DNA of 64,000 nt from Artemisia argyi (Eukaryota > Streptophyta > Magnoliopsida > Asterales > Asteraceae). Below are positions 10,856-23,043 of this stretch, piece by piece (within the stretch, counting starts at the first letter, position 1; each line of letters starts with the position of its first letter). A model generated the notes under the pieces. That model searched no databases. It had not been told where the DNA came from and saw only the letters and a program-made list of their open reading frames with translations. The translations under genes were made by a program, and so were the position numbers. Where the stretch lies: positions 200,619,322 to 200,683,321 of the forward strand of contig CM060680.1 in NCBI GenBank assembly GCA_030686995.1, given 5' to 3'.

Positions 10856-12879
10856 TTAGATATAGTTGATCATTTGTAACTTAAATACAGTTAATCAATA
10901 TATTGCATTTTCGATCAAAGTAAAACTGTTCGTGCATGTTCCACTTAATTAATAAGACAACGATGTGTAGGATCTCTTAAACCATTAGAGATGATGATGT
11001 TACTACCAAACCTCCTAAGCGCCATCTTTATGTCCTACATTGTTACACACAGAAAACACACGTGAAATTTACATAAAATAATATAAATCAATATGTTAAA
11101 TAAGTAAGACGATATGATGCTTACTTTACCACCATAATAAGTTGTAGCCCAATGTGCACGCGGTGTGGAGGAAGTTGTGGTTTGTTGTGTGTGATTTTTG
11201 ACACATTATATAGTTGATAAAATATTTGTAACTCATGGACGGGAAGATAAAAAGACTAACCACTAATTGGTGTTTTTAATTTATGCATTCATGGCATTTT
11301 TGGTTTGTATTCTTTGAGGTTTAGAGATGGTTTGAAATATGTTGTACTGTACAAACTTTTGTCCATGATTCCTCATGCAAAACATATTGTACCGTACAAA
11401 CTTTTGTGCACAATGCCTCTTGCACATTAAATTAAGCACTTCAATCTTTAGATAGTATAGAAGATATACTTTTCATGTTGCTTAAACTACCTTGTACCAT
11501 ACTACAATTTGTGCACAAATCCTCTTGCACATTAAATTAAGTCACCCAATATTATGTAATTGATATACTTTTGATGTTGCTTAAACTACCTTGTACCGTA
11601 CAATTTTTTTCAATTACTCGAATCACTAATCTTATGTACTTACCCTTATGCATGACTATTAAATCAATGTACTAACAAATGAAGCCTCCACATTTCATTT
11701 TTAATTCATGAAACATTTATTGTGAGCACTTTGCATTTATAAGACAACTTAAGTTTTTAGTATATATAGATATATAGATAGTAAAAACTTATGTTGTCTT
11801 ATAAATGCAAAGTGCTCATAATAATGTTTCATGAATTAAAAGTGAAATGTTAAGGCTTCATGTGTTAGTACATTGATTTAATAGTCATGCATAAGGGTAA
11901 GTACATAAGATTAGTGATTCGAGTAATTGAAAAAATTTGTACGGTACAAGGTAGTTTAAGCAACATCAAACTTAAGTTGTCTTATAAATGCAAAGTGCTC
12001 ATAACAAATATTTCATGAATTAAAAGTAAAATGTGGAGACTTCATGTGTTAGTACATTGATTTAATAGTCATGCATAAGGGTAAGTACATAAGATTAGTG
12101 ATTCGAGTAATTGAAAAAATTTGTACGGTACAAGGTAATTTAAGCAACATCAAAAGTATATCAATTACACAATATTGGGTGACTTAATTTAATGTGTAAT
12201 AGGATTTGTGCACAAATTGTAGTACGGTACAAGGTAGTTTAAGAAACATGAAAAGTATATCTTCTATACTATCTAAAGATTGAAGTGCTTAATTTAATGC
12301 GCAAGAGGCATTGTGCACAAAAGTTTGTACGGCACAATATGTTTTGCATGAGGAATCGTGCACAAAAGTTTGTACAGTACAACATGTTTCAAGCCATCTC
12401 TAAACCTCAAATAATATAAACCAAAAATGTCATGAATGCATAAATTAAACACACCAATTAGTGGTTAGTCTTTTTATCTTCCCGCCCATGAGTTACAAAT
12501 ATTTTATCAACTATAATGTGTCAAAAATCACACACAACAAACCGCAACTTCCTCCACACCGCGTACACATTGGGCTACAACTTATTATGGTGGTAAAGTA
12601 AGCATCATATCGTCTTACTTATTTAGCATATTGATTTATATTATTTGATGTAAATTTCACGTGTGTTTTGTGTGTGTAACAATGTAGGAAATAAAGATGG
12701 TGCTTAGGGGGTTTGGTAGTAACATCATCTTCTCTAATGGTTTAAGAGATCCTACACATCGTTGTCTTATCAATTAAGTGGAACATGCACGAACATTTTT
12801 ACTTTGATCGAAAATGCAATATATTGATTAACTGTATTTAAATTACTAATGATCAACTATATCTAATTGTTTTTTGTAG

Positions 12880-13115
12880 CGCGTCAAGAAGCATTAAAGA
12901 AAGAGATCGAGAAGTCACAAAATTGTATCAAGAACAAAACATGCAAAAGGCGAATGAACAACAATGACAAAGACAACAACAAGAAGAACAACGCCACGGC
13001 CACCGGTGGGATGAATACTTAGCATTCATATTAATAGTACATTACAAATTAAACATGCAATATTTTACTTCATGTAATACCGCTAAACGGGCTAATACTA
13101 TTGATTCGTTAGCAA
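12880..13115 (+). pseudogene. Inner copy of the Q/K/E-rich fragment, right arm
   Basis: Mirror copy of 10600-10855. It starts after TTTTTTGTAG at about 12880, includes ARQEALKKEIEK and HRWDEYLAF, and is interrupted by an in-frame TGA in the glutamine stretch and by indels. It ends at the solo LTR inserted at 13121. Confidence 0.4.
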
Positions 13116-13120
13116 GTAAG

Positions 13121-14551
13121 TGATGCGTGGTTTTGAAACCCTGCAAAAGGTTTTACCTCTCAAGGGATCTTAAGAAGCTTGCAATCCCCACCAGGCAGTG
13201 TACCTGACCGTTGTAGTATAGTATAGTGGCAAGTACCGGGGGATTGATCGTTTAACTCAAAAAATAGTGTTCGCTAGGGTTAAAACTCAATTAAACTAGG
13301 TCTAGAGGTGAGAGATGGTTCTTTTTGTATTTTTGTATTTTATGGAAAGCAAGTAAAAATCTCGGGTTTGGAAGGATGGGCGGAATTAGTTGCTAGTCAA
13401 CTAACCCAAATTACTACAAATGCAAACAAAATAAAATAAAATAAAACTAAAGTAAATGTGGCGAAAACAATAATAAGAGAAAATGTGTTTACTTAGATTT
13501 CACTACTCCCTAGCTATCTTTTACCGGTTGATTAGTTTGTTACAATTGCATAGATGACGGGTTATATTCCTTAATACCATTCATAGGGTCGTGTACGATC
13601 TTCCTTAACTCTATAAGCTTCTACCTCTTCCTATGTCGAGCCGACTACTAGCTCCTAACATGGCCTCATTAGTAGTTACCTATGCATTAAATATAACCAA
13701 TTTATCGTAGTACACATCCGATCATGTTTCTTAAGACATTCAAGCAAGTTACCAATTGAAAGTCTGCCAGTTGTTTTAAGCCTAACATCAAAATCATTCA
13801 TCCAAAACAATTATAAACAAACAACCAACCAATAATCAATATCTAAGTTTCATTACATCTAAGCAAATACAAAGAAAACCTAGCCTAGCATGTTAAAGAG
13901 AAGACAAACATAAGATAGAATCAAACAACACATAGACATATTGAATGATTATTGGAAAACTTATCTTTAATTAAGCATGGATGAAACAAGGGTTTGAAAC
14001 CCTTAAAAATATTGTAAAATTCGTCTAGGGTTTTCTCCTCTCAAAGTTGCATACAATGAATGAAAAATCAAAAACTATATATAGAATATTAGGTCTGACG
14101 GCGTCAAGAGTAAGTTCTGACGCCGTCAACTCGCCGCCATAATTATCATCGTATTGCCTAGATCCATTTCTGACGCCGTCATGTGTAAACTCCATCTTGG
14201 CCGTCACATGTAATTTGCTCTTGACGGCCTTGGTGACACCGTCATGTATAATTCTTCCAAAAACTCTCTGGCGCGTCACATGTAACTTGATTTATCCACC
14301 TCTTTGTCAAAGGGTGACGGCGTCATAAGCATATCCTAACGCCGTCAGGTACATTTTCCAGCATGAATTTTAGACTTTGTCGTTTTCTTCACTTTTTCGC
14401 TCCAAAAACGTCCAAAATGCTCCCTTTTCCAGATTTCCTCTCAAAAGTACCTAAAATGACAAAAGGAAGGATTTAAAGCAATATTTGATCAAATAATCTC
14501 GACTTTGGGCTTAAATGACCCCCTAAAATCGGTACACTTTTCGTCTCATCA
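13121..14551 (-). mobile_element. Solo LTR of the Athila/Tat-like family
   Basis: A 1,431-bp LTR begins TGATGCGTGG and ends GTCTCATCA. It is flanked by a perfect 5-bp duplication GTAAG (13116-13120 and 14552-14556). It is a diverged relative, inverted, of the LTRs at 37999-39384 and 43221-44614. It shares the TGACGGCGTCA motif array (14096-14347) and the tRNA-Asp-like stretch (13209-13232). No internal region remains, so it arose by recombination between LTRs. The short ORF at 14025-14279 is a by-product of the motif array. Confidence 0.9.
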
Positions 14552-14584
14552 GTAAGTTTATTGAAAATAATGTGACGAGCATTC

Positions 14585-15297
14585 AATTTTTAGTCAATAA
14601 TTATTACTACAATTTGTTGGTGCGTTTTAATATTTTTGCTCTTAATGTAGTTTTTTGTCTTGCGGTGTGTTAATGTCACTTTCTTAATTAAACGTTTTTG
14701 AATATTGCGTGACTTTGATATTTGATATGACTGTGTAAATTATGTCGATGTCACATATTGAAAATGGTAATATATAATAAAAATATCTTCACACTATCAT
14801 CTTAACAATAAGAATCTTCTAAATCGAAGAAGTATATAAAGGAGAAGAAAATTGTATTTCAAATGTTATCCTACACCTATCACGAGGTAAGCATTATTCA
14901 TTTGAGTTTGAAATCATGTGATTCATGTAGTCATACTGTAAATTTTTAGTCAATAATTATTACTACACTTTGTTGGTGCGTTTTAATATTTTTGCTCTTA
15001 ATGTAGTTTTTTGTCTTGCGGTGTGTTAATGTCACTTTCTTAATTAAACGTTTTTGAATATTGCGTGACTTTGATATTTGATATGACTGTGTAAATTATG
15101 TCGATGTCACATATTGAAAATGGTAATATATAATAAAAATATCTTCACACTATCATCTTAACAATAAGAATCTTTTAAATCGAAGAAGTATATAAAGGAG
15201 AAGAAAATTGTATTTCAAATGTTATCCTACACCTATCACGAGGTAAGCATTATTCATTTGAGTTTGAAATCATGTGATTCATGTCGTCATACTGTAA
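14585..15297 (+). repeat. Tandem duplication of about 356 bp in the right arm
   Basis: Unit 1 (about 14585-14940) and unit 2 (about 14941-15297) both run from TTTTTAGTCAATAATTATTA to GTCATACTGTAAA and differ at only a few bases. The left arm has a single copy, split by the Gypsy element at 2764. The duplication therefore arose after the arms formed, or was lost on the left. Confidence 0.85.
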
Positions 15298-15479
15298 ATA
15301 CTTAGAGCGAGTTACTAATGAATGCTCCAAATTCGATATTGTAGTTTATGAAAAAATGTTGTAATAATTCATTAATTAAAAAATAATTTATGTAACTTAC
15401 TCATATTAAAAGATTACATATGAAAAGCCTTATTTAAATATAACATTTTGCAAAAAAAAAACCTCTTCACATTAAAGAA

Positions 15480-15600
15480 AGAGATCGAGAAGTCATGAAA
15501 ATTGTATCAAGAACAAAACATGCAAAATGCCAATGAACAACAACAAGAACAACGCCACGGCCACCGGTGTCAATATAGATAAATATTAGCATTCATATTA
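15480..15600 (+). pseudogene. Outer copy of the Q/K/E-rich fragment, right arm
   Basis: This segment starts with AAAGAAAGAGATCGAGAAGT, parallel to 12895, but lacks part of the glutamine tract and is frame-broken. It mirrors 2285-2425 on the left arm. The preceding 190 bp (15300-15480) are missing from the left arm. Confidence 0.4.
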
Positions 15601-15624
15601 ATAGTACGTTACAAATTAAACATG

Positions 15625-16103
15625 TGTTGATCCCAGTTGAGCTTAAACGATCTTATATAGAAGTTAACTTGATTAAACACTTAAGCTAATACGCGGAATA
15701 TAAAAGCTTAACTTAAGAAGAATTATGATTCACTTTCAACACTTCAATATTATTAATACGAGCACTCGACAATGCTAGGGTTTTACAACCTTGAAGTGTA
15801 AACAAAAACTTAAACAATACGTACATAAACTAACCCTAGGATCCTCTTTTTATAGACTAAGGAATCTTACTAGGTTTACAATACCTTTCTCTACAAGATA
15901 AGAATATTCTAGACATATATAATATTCACACAATCTATTCTATAATTATCTAAACCGTATACACTCTTATCTCTTCAGCAGTAGATTCTGTTAGCAGCAT
16001 TTATCCATAGCAGCACTTTGACATCAGCAGCAGAATCATTTACCTTAGCAGCACTTTCATCACAGCAGCAGTTTCACTCAGCAGCAGAATCCAAAACCCA
16101 ACA
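15625..16103 (-). repeat. 3' LTR of the Copia element
   Basis: Matches 46352-46830. In sense orientation it opens with a cluster of TGCTGCT motifs, one about every 15-25 bp over the first 130 bp. A TATA-like CTATAAAAAG follows (plus-strand position about 15847). Confidence 0.93.
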
Positions 16104-16120
16104 ATCCTCCCCTAAACTTA
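16104..16120 (-). other. Polypurine tract of the Copia element
   Basis: The minus strand reads TTTAGGGGAGGAT directly before the 3' LTR, the usual position and composition for plus-strand priming. Confidence 0.75.
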
Positions 16121-16166
16121 ATATTTATTTCTAAATCATTAAGTTTCTTCAAAGCTCAAATAATCA

Positions 16167-19100
16167 TTAGGAGGATGCTTCCAAACACTTCAAATCTTCA
16201 GATGTCTGTTGACCAAGTATCTTCTTATACTTTGACAGCAAATTAAATGCTTGATCATCAGAATCATAATCTTTCTGCAATTTGAGTAATCCAGCACAAT
16301 TAACCATCTGATTGATAGTATTCCAGTATCTTACCACTGGGTAATCCTTTTCAGCCAGCATATACAAAGTAATTGGTCCAATTTCCAAGACATGAATATC
16401 AGAATCTTGAAAAAGTCTCTATTTTCTTACTTTATAATCTACTATCTCTGTCCATTCAGAATCATCCATGGAAGGTTCATACATAAGTTTCAGAGCTCTC
16501 CAGAGAACATTATCATGCATAGTCTTAATATGATCCATTTTCTCTATTTCATATCTTTGACCATCAAACTTCTTAGCTCTAAACTTTTCCTTATATATCT
16601 TCCACAAATCATCAACATCCTCTCTATCAAAGTAATATAGCATCTGTTGAAATCTAAGAAACCTGTAAGTTTTACCATCAGATCTCTTAACCTCATGAAA
16701 TGCTCCAATATTTGTATCATATCCTGTATTTACTTTGATAATAGGATATTTGATTCCTATTGGTTTGGCATCAACTACTTCAGGTTCCTCCATCTTTCTA
16801 ACCATAGTGAGAACCTTCAACTGTTCCTTTAAATGCTCAGAAGGAATATGATCATAATCATTCTTGAACTCATCTCCTTCAGGCTTAGAACTGCTTCCTT
16901 CCCCTGTCTTTCTCTTCTTCTTTGCAAATGATTTATGAACAACACCTTTTATTTTACCACTTTGCACGGAAGAAGTAGTCTTATCTGCATTAACATCAAG
17001 CTGCTTAACAACATCTGCTTCTTGAACATGCTCTACTTCAGTCACCTTTTCAGGTACCAACTTTTTATTCATTTGAGCAAAATATTCCAAGTCTTCTGCA
17101 CAACCCATAGGATAAAAAGTATCTGTTCTCCTCTTAGCTTGTTGATATAAGTCAAAAACCTCTTTATCAGACTTAGGTTTCAACTATACCAATTTCCATC
17201 CAGCCATATTCTTTAGATACCTTTCATGCTCTCTTCTTTGTTGCAATGTAGTTGGACCTCTAAGTATCTTTTTCTTTCTTCTAGTAGCAACATCTTCTTT
17301 TCTTTTCTTAGCAGTGAACTCCCTTACCCAAGATTGCACATCAAAAGTTGGAACTTCATTTTCTTCAATCTTGATCATCTTGTTGAGTTCAATATCAGCA
17401 TCTATTCTTATCTTCTCATTAACCCATTCATCATACCTCTTTAAATCTTCAGTCTCTTTCTCAACCTTTTCCTTTTCTTCTTTAAGCAACTGTTGCTCTT
17501 CCATATCAATCAACTCTTGTTCTTTAAGTGCAGCAGCTGTATCATGTTCAATTTGTAATTCCTTAGGCCAAGATTCAAAAGGTACATCAGTGAAATCAAT
17601 GCCTTTATACATTATCCTTGGATTCTCAACTTGCTTGCCCTTTCCTTTATCAGTAGAAGATAATGAAATAATCTTCTTTTGTTGAGCAACAGTTTCTCTA
17701 ATTACAATCCCTTTTTGAGGTTTTCTTGGTGCTGATGATGTGATTGTTGTTGTTGATTGTTGTGGTAATGATTGAGTTGGTAGTGGTGTATGTTTTGAAG
17801 ATGATTCAGATGCAACTTCTGTATTCTTCTTACTTAACAAAACCATAGCTTCAGCAGCAACATTGTCACCAGACCCAACAGCAGAGTCTTGTGCATCAGC
17901 AGATTCACTAGCAGCAGGATCAGCAAAATCCTTAGCAGTAGATTCTTGAGCAGCAGCAGAGTCAACAATTTTGTTTTCCACTAAGTCACCCAACTTCATC
18001 AGAGCTTCACCCATCAACCCTGTTGCCTTCACTAATTGCTCAGGCTCCAAAGTCTTAAGTTGTTCCACCACCTTTTCTTGAGTAGCAATCACTTTTTCCA
18101 TAACAACCTCATTCCCTGATTTATCAGCAATCACAAAATTATCCACATCTAGAGTACTTTCCACATCCATATCACCAATCTCTGGAACCTCCCCTGAAAC
18201 CATTTCAGCATTCATATCCTGAGCACTATCAACTTGCTTCAAATTTGCCTCCCCTGAACCCATTGTCTCTTCATTCCTCCCCTGTTTGGAAGCATCCTCT
18301 TCCAAATGAGTAGAAAGATCAGGAGAACTAACAACTTGAGAAGTGCCCACTTTCTTCAATCTTTTTAAGGAGGTTGAAGATCTTGATTTCTTGAAGTTCT
18401 TAGTCTGTTTTTGCAATTTGGTGATGGTCTTGACTTGACCAGCAACAACAGTAGATAGACTAAGAACCTTTTCTTCCAATGAAGTACACTTCACCTCCAA
18501 ATTGATACAAGTAACCTTCAATTCCTTAATGAGTTGCATAGTAGTCTCATCACTTCGACCTGTGTTACCTGGTCCGAGAGGTGAATCATGGACATTGTCA
18601 TCATGTACAAGATTTTCCGTCAATTCATTTTTCTCTGTCCTGTCCTCATCACTTCGACCTGTGTGACCTGGTCCGAGAGGTGAATCTTGGGACATAAACT
18701 CAGTATCAAACCTAGTTTGATCATCTGAGCCCCCTATATTTTCCATTTGGCTAGGGTTACCATCCTGAGAATTTGATTTAGAAGAATCATTTTCTCTTGA
18801 TGTTGCCTTGGTTTGGGTCTTAATGATGTTATCACTGTCCTGCTCTGCTGCTAAGCTAGAAGCAGTAGTGACAGCCCTTGCCAACATGTCCTCTCCATCA
18901 CCCAGGACAACCTCATCTGGTACAGCCATACTAACACCATCCTGAGGTAGATCAGTGTTCTTTTTGGTTTTCCTACGGGTATATTGTATTGTAGGTTGTG
19001 TAACAGATGTAGTAAAATTGGGTGTGTGATGGGAATCAGTGGGATTTCATGATCCTTCACCCTGATTATTTTGCACAAGTTGCACCATATAAGGTGTAAG

Positions 19101-19823
19101 AGCTGTTTGTGTGCCTGAAAAACCTTTTCCATTTTTTATCAAGAAAGTAAACATTTTTGATACTAATTTAGGAGCATCATACTTTGCAGCATGTGATCTA
19201 AATATAGAAAGTTGGTTTTCTAGAAAGAGCTGTATAAATCTTGGATAAAGCAAATAAGAACCAGACTCTTTCACACTTTTCACAAGTCCTTCCAAAATCG
19301 TGTTTGAAAAATTAAAGGGATGACCTTTGCTTACCATAGCAGAAGCAATAGTAGCACTAAACTCATTCCACCCAGATGTTTTAGGACTCAAACAATGAAG
19401 GAGATTGTGTACCAAAAATTTATATTGAGGACAGAGGAGAGCTTTTTGAAATTTTAAATTTGTATGTCTTCCCTCATATCCCAAATCATTTAAACCTTGA
19501 AAAATAGCAGAGTTATCAAGACAAGTGGTTTCTGTTTTATCATCTAAGAGAAGAGATTCCCTTATAGAAGATTCAGTTACACGAACTTGTTGACCATCTA
19601 CTTTAGCTTTAACATATTTTTCCCCATTCCTAGTTTTAACTTTTGCAGTAAGCCAAAACTGTTTGATGTAGGAAACATATATAGTAGGATTCACAGTTAA
19701 TGCATACCTAAGAGAAGTAGCATTTAAGAACTTTGCTATATCTGTGAAACCTTCAGGAACCAACTCTTCATCCAAAAGTGCAACATTATTGTGGTTCTCT
19801 GCCCAGGTGCGTGTACAATCCAT
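16167..19823 (-). pseudogene. Extra ORF downstream of Copia pol (one frame, three in-frame stops)
   Basis: A single reading frame of 1,219 codons starts at ATG 19823. It is interrupted by TGA at 19049-19047, TAG at 17186-17184 and TAG at 16421-16419, with no frameshift. About 250 N-terminal residues form a globular region with the RYALTVNPTIYVSYIKQFW motif, which I recall from many retroelement-linked Asteraceae proteins. A Ser/Ala/Asp-rich middle follows, carrying a repeated DSPLGPG(H/N)TGRSDE segment (18547 and 18650 areas). After it comes a K/E-rich coiled coil (17200-17500), then a C-terminal region with EHVQEADVV and YRFLRFQQMLYYFDREDVDDLW. No transmembrane segment supports an envelope role, and the function is unknown. 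It faces the antisense ORF across about 430 bp once the Gypsy insertion is discounted. Its leader has an AAACCCTAA box. Confidence 0.75.
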
Positions 19824-19989
19824 GAATTAGGGTTTAGGGAATTGGGGATTATTGACTTTGAGAATAATGGAGTGTTAGGGTTTGTGTTAACTTCAATTTG
19901 GAACGTGTAGAAACCAATTATGAAGATCAATTAGGTTTTAAACTGATTGGAAGAAGTTACACATACCACCCTCTCACTTACAACTGTAG

Positions 19990-22900
19990 TGTCACACCCC
20001 CATAATACCTGAATGGCAGCGGAATGGAATACCTGGGGGTGACTGTCATAGCACCACAGTTACAATTATATTGAACGACCTAAAGTGTCGTTTTGAAAAT
20101 ACATCGTTTGATTCATTCAAAATATTCAGAGTTATAAAACATAGGTCCCAAAAGTCTTAGAAAGGTTTAAGGAAATAATTTAGTACAATCAAACGATAGT
20201 TCATAAATGCATGAAATCCAAAAAATGAGACGCGTCATCTTTGTTACTCTATGATATGACTCCATGCATGCCATGAGGAATATGTCTTAGTTACCTGAAA
20301 ATACATTGCGAAAACGGTCAACATAAAGTTGGTGAATAATCATAGGTTTATAAGTCAAATCGTATGTACATTAACCACAAGTATATAGTAAGGTGACAAT
20401 ATGTCAAAAACGCTACATTGTCTCTTAAGCTCATGACCCCGAAGCTAAACATAGTAATGGCCCCAACAGAGTGTTTACCAGGCACTCAATTTGATAAGAC
20501 ATGAAATGCATTCGTCCCGTTGGAGCAACCCAAACGCGAATGGAGGCGTCACCCTCAATAGATCTATTCACTCACTCTCGCTTAGCACTAAAATTAACGG
20601 TCCATGATAATAAAGGGGACTTGTCAAGACGTGGTAATAAGGCAACTTAAGCAATGTATGGAATTTGTAATACTTGGGCATGTACAAAAATAATTGGTGC
20701 AATGTATTCTCCCCCGTGGGATTTGAAATCAAATAAGTAATTGAAAACGGAGCTATGAAAACTCACCTGAAGTGATAGTACAATGAGATGAAATGATCGG
20801 GACAACAAGGCACGAACACTAGCCGCAACCTAAATGAATGAATGCGATCTAATTTAGATCATGAAATGATGTGGTGAATACTCATGCATATGATACCTAT
20901 ACCACTCGTAACTTGAAAATATTCGTTATTGTCAAAGTAGGTAATTTCCATACTTAGGAAAAATTAAGTCAAATTAGACTTATAAAAACTAGTCGTAATG
21001 TATATTGTATATAACATATTAGTGTTATATTCCTTACTTTGGAAAACCTTGAATTAACGTCTAATAGTCGTAAAAATAGACTTGTAATCATAAATACTTC
21101 ATTAGTTATAAATTTGGCACTTTGGTAGTATTTCTAGGAAATCTAGGATTTTAGTACGTAGAAGTAGTATTATTATTTCTAGTTGAAAAGCTGTCAATTA
21201 TATATATAGTTTTGCCGATATTGAAATGTGAATAACTTTGTCGTTATAAGTCCATTTTACTCGTTCTTTATATCCATGGTTACGTCTTAGTATGTACTAA
21301 TATATTTTTGATAACTCGGCTTCTCTAGGTTACGTCTAACGCCTCGGTTTGTCCAACGAAAATCGTCCAACAGCATGCTATTTTCAGAAAAATAGTTTTC
21401 GTCTTTAAATTTGCAAAAATCATATCTCCTTCGTTATTAATATGTTTTAGTCCGTTCTTTCGCCTAAAGTTTCGTTTTTGAAAGTATTTTCTAATTTTTT
21501 GGTTAAAAATATCCCCTGAGTTTCTGAGTTTTCTGGGTTTCACATTTTGGGACAGTAGGTTTATATATAGTTCCAAAAATCAATTATAGTGTTTCTAACT
21601 AGTTTCGACTTCAACCAAAACACTTTCAATCACCATAAATCTAGTCTAATCTTACCATACACCTTCTTAGGGTGTCATGGGTTCTTAAATATCATTAATC
21701 CACTAGGTCTAACAAGGGTTTCTCATGTATTCATTTCTAGGGCTCAAAGTTAAATATATACAAAAATGGAGTGGTATAAGTTAATACATGCATGAGCTCT
21801 TGTAATAAAATTATATAATCATAGTAATAACTTGTAAAAATTATGAAAAATGAGTTTTGTTAACTTACTTTGAAGGTTTAGGGAGTTTGGATGGTGAAAA
21901 CCTAATAATCCTTGAGTTTTTATTTCAAAACTCTAACAAGGACAACTAAGTGAACAAGATTATACTTTGATCTTTGAAAAATTATGATTTTTGCTTCTTC
22001 TTCTTGCTTAGGCCGAGCACACCAAGAGAGGAAAAGATAAAGAATAACCTACTAGTTCTTGAAAGCTAAATGAGAATGAGTTGAGAAAAATGAGATAATA
22101 TCTTGTTTAGAGACAAAAGTTTGGTGAGTAATTAATGTGAGTAGGTAATTAACACATGAGAACCAAGGAGGGGGGGGGGGGGGGGGCTTGGCCGGCCACA
22201 AAAAGGAGGAAAAAAGGGGGGATTTGTCTTTGATTTAATTTAGAGAGTTAGTGGTAATATTGTGTAGTATGTAGTGTTTAGTTTGTTTTAGGTTTAATCG
22301 GGTACCGGGTTTGTTAGAAATAAATTTTATCGAAGTTATTCGGGACATAATAAAGTCGTAAAAATTGTAAAAATATGTTGGGTACAAGTACGGAGAGTTT
22401 GGGTGATTATTGTTTAGTTTCCACGAAAACCGTCGTAATTAAATTAGACGTACGATATTAATTAACTAAATTTCCAAAATACCGGGTAATTGAATTTCAT
22501 AATACTTATGACGTTGTAAGAAGTCTAAAAATATATCGGGATCAATGTAGGGAGTGTCGGATATGTTATTCTCATTTATAGGTCGCGTATTAGTGTTTAT
22601 TTAAAATAAACACACGTAAATCGTTAATTATACCAAAAATATAATTTGAATACCCTACGAGTGGAATAGTATGCAAGTGTCATAATGATGATATGCAGAC
22701 TATTTCTAGTCCGTATGAAATGTCCCAATGATAATGCATGAATTCGCAGCTAAACCATCCTGGTTACGCGAATTTTGAATACCCGTAAACTAAATTTACG
22801 ATGAAATGAGTAATGCACATGAATAGTGGTTTTCTCTCGGAAATGAATAGTGTCATGTGAATAGTGAAATTTTTGAATACTTCTCGGAATATCAATTTGG

Positions 22901-23010
22901 CCTTAAAATGATGAATAGTATGATGATGAATAGTGATCGATGAATAGTAATAGGTGAATAGTAATATGTTGAGGTTTGGAAAAATGACCTGAAATGGCGA
23001 GTTGTGACAA
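19990..23010 (-). repeat. 3' LTR of the right Gypsy element
   Basis: It pairs with 29276-32296. It begins TGTCACACCC on the plus strand and ends GTTGTGACA, giving TG...CA on either strand. It has a G17 tract near 22170 and TGAATAGT octamers at 22819-22966. It shares many blocks with the LTRs of the left Gypsy element, so the two families are related. Confidence 0.93.
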
Positions 23011-23032
23011 TCGCCCACCCAAAAAGGAATTC
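23011..23032 (-). other. Polypurine tract of the right Gypsy element
   Basis: The minus strand reads CCTTTTTGGGTGGGCGAT immediately upstream of the 3' LTR. Confidence 0.65.
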
Positions 23033-23043
23033 AGTCCCTGAAT

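Larger units (their letters stand above)
10545..13115. repeat. Core inverted repeat (about 1.2 kb per arm) of the palindromic element
   Basis: The centre lies near 11770, in an AT-rich turn bracketed by AAGTTTTTAGTATA and TAGTAAAAACTT. Sequence outward on the left mirrors sequence outward on the right at roughly 90% by eye. Mirrored landmarks include AGACAACTTA/TATGTTGTCT, the GTACCGTAC motifs, CTCCACACCGCGT and ACACATCGTTGTCTTAT. The right arm has an extra tandem copy of its innermost ~180 bp (about 11790-11965 and 11966-12150). An RNA from this region would fold into a hairpin longer than 1 kb. Confidence 0.8.

Noticed and set aside
13205..13235. Possible tRNA-Asp gene in the solo LTR
   Set aside because: Only the 5' half resembles the tRNA and it has a 5-bp duplication. 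There is no anticodon arm, T arm or B box, so it is a tRNA-like segment of the LTR, not a gene.
16392..17685. Several plus-strand ORFs opposite the Copia extra ORF
   Set aside because: Shadow frames of a Ser/Lys/Glu-rich coding strand, with no promoter-like leader, unlike 32566.
16167..19823. Envelope gene call for the Copia extra ORF
   Set aside because: There is no signal peptide, transmembrane helix or fusion-type motif. Position after pol alone does not justify the name.
21325..21576. 83-residue ORF repeated at 30622 in the right Gypsy LTRs
   Set aside because: Same reason; the second copy is already shortened by a one-base indel, with no sign of selection.
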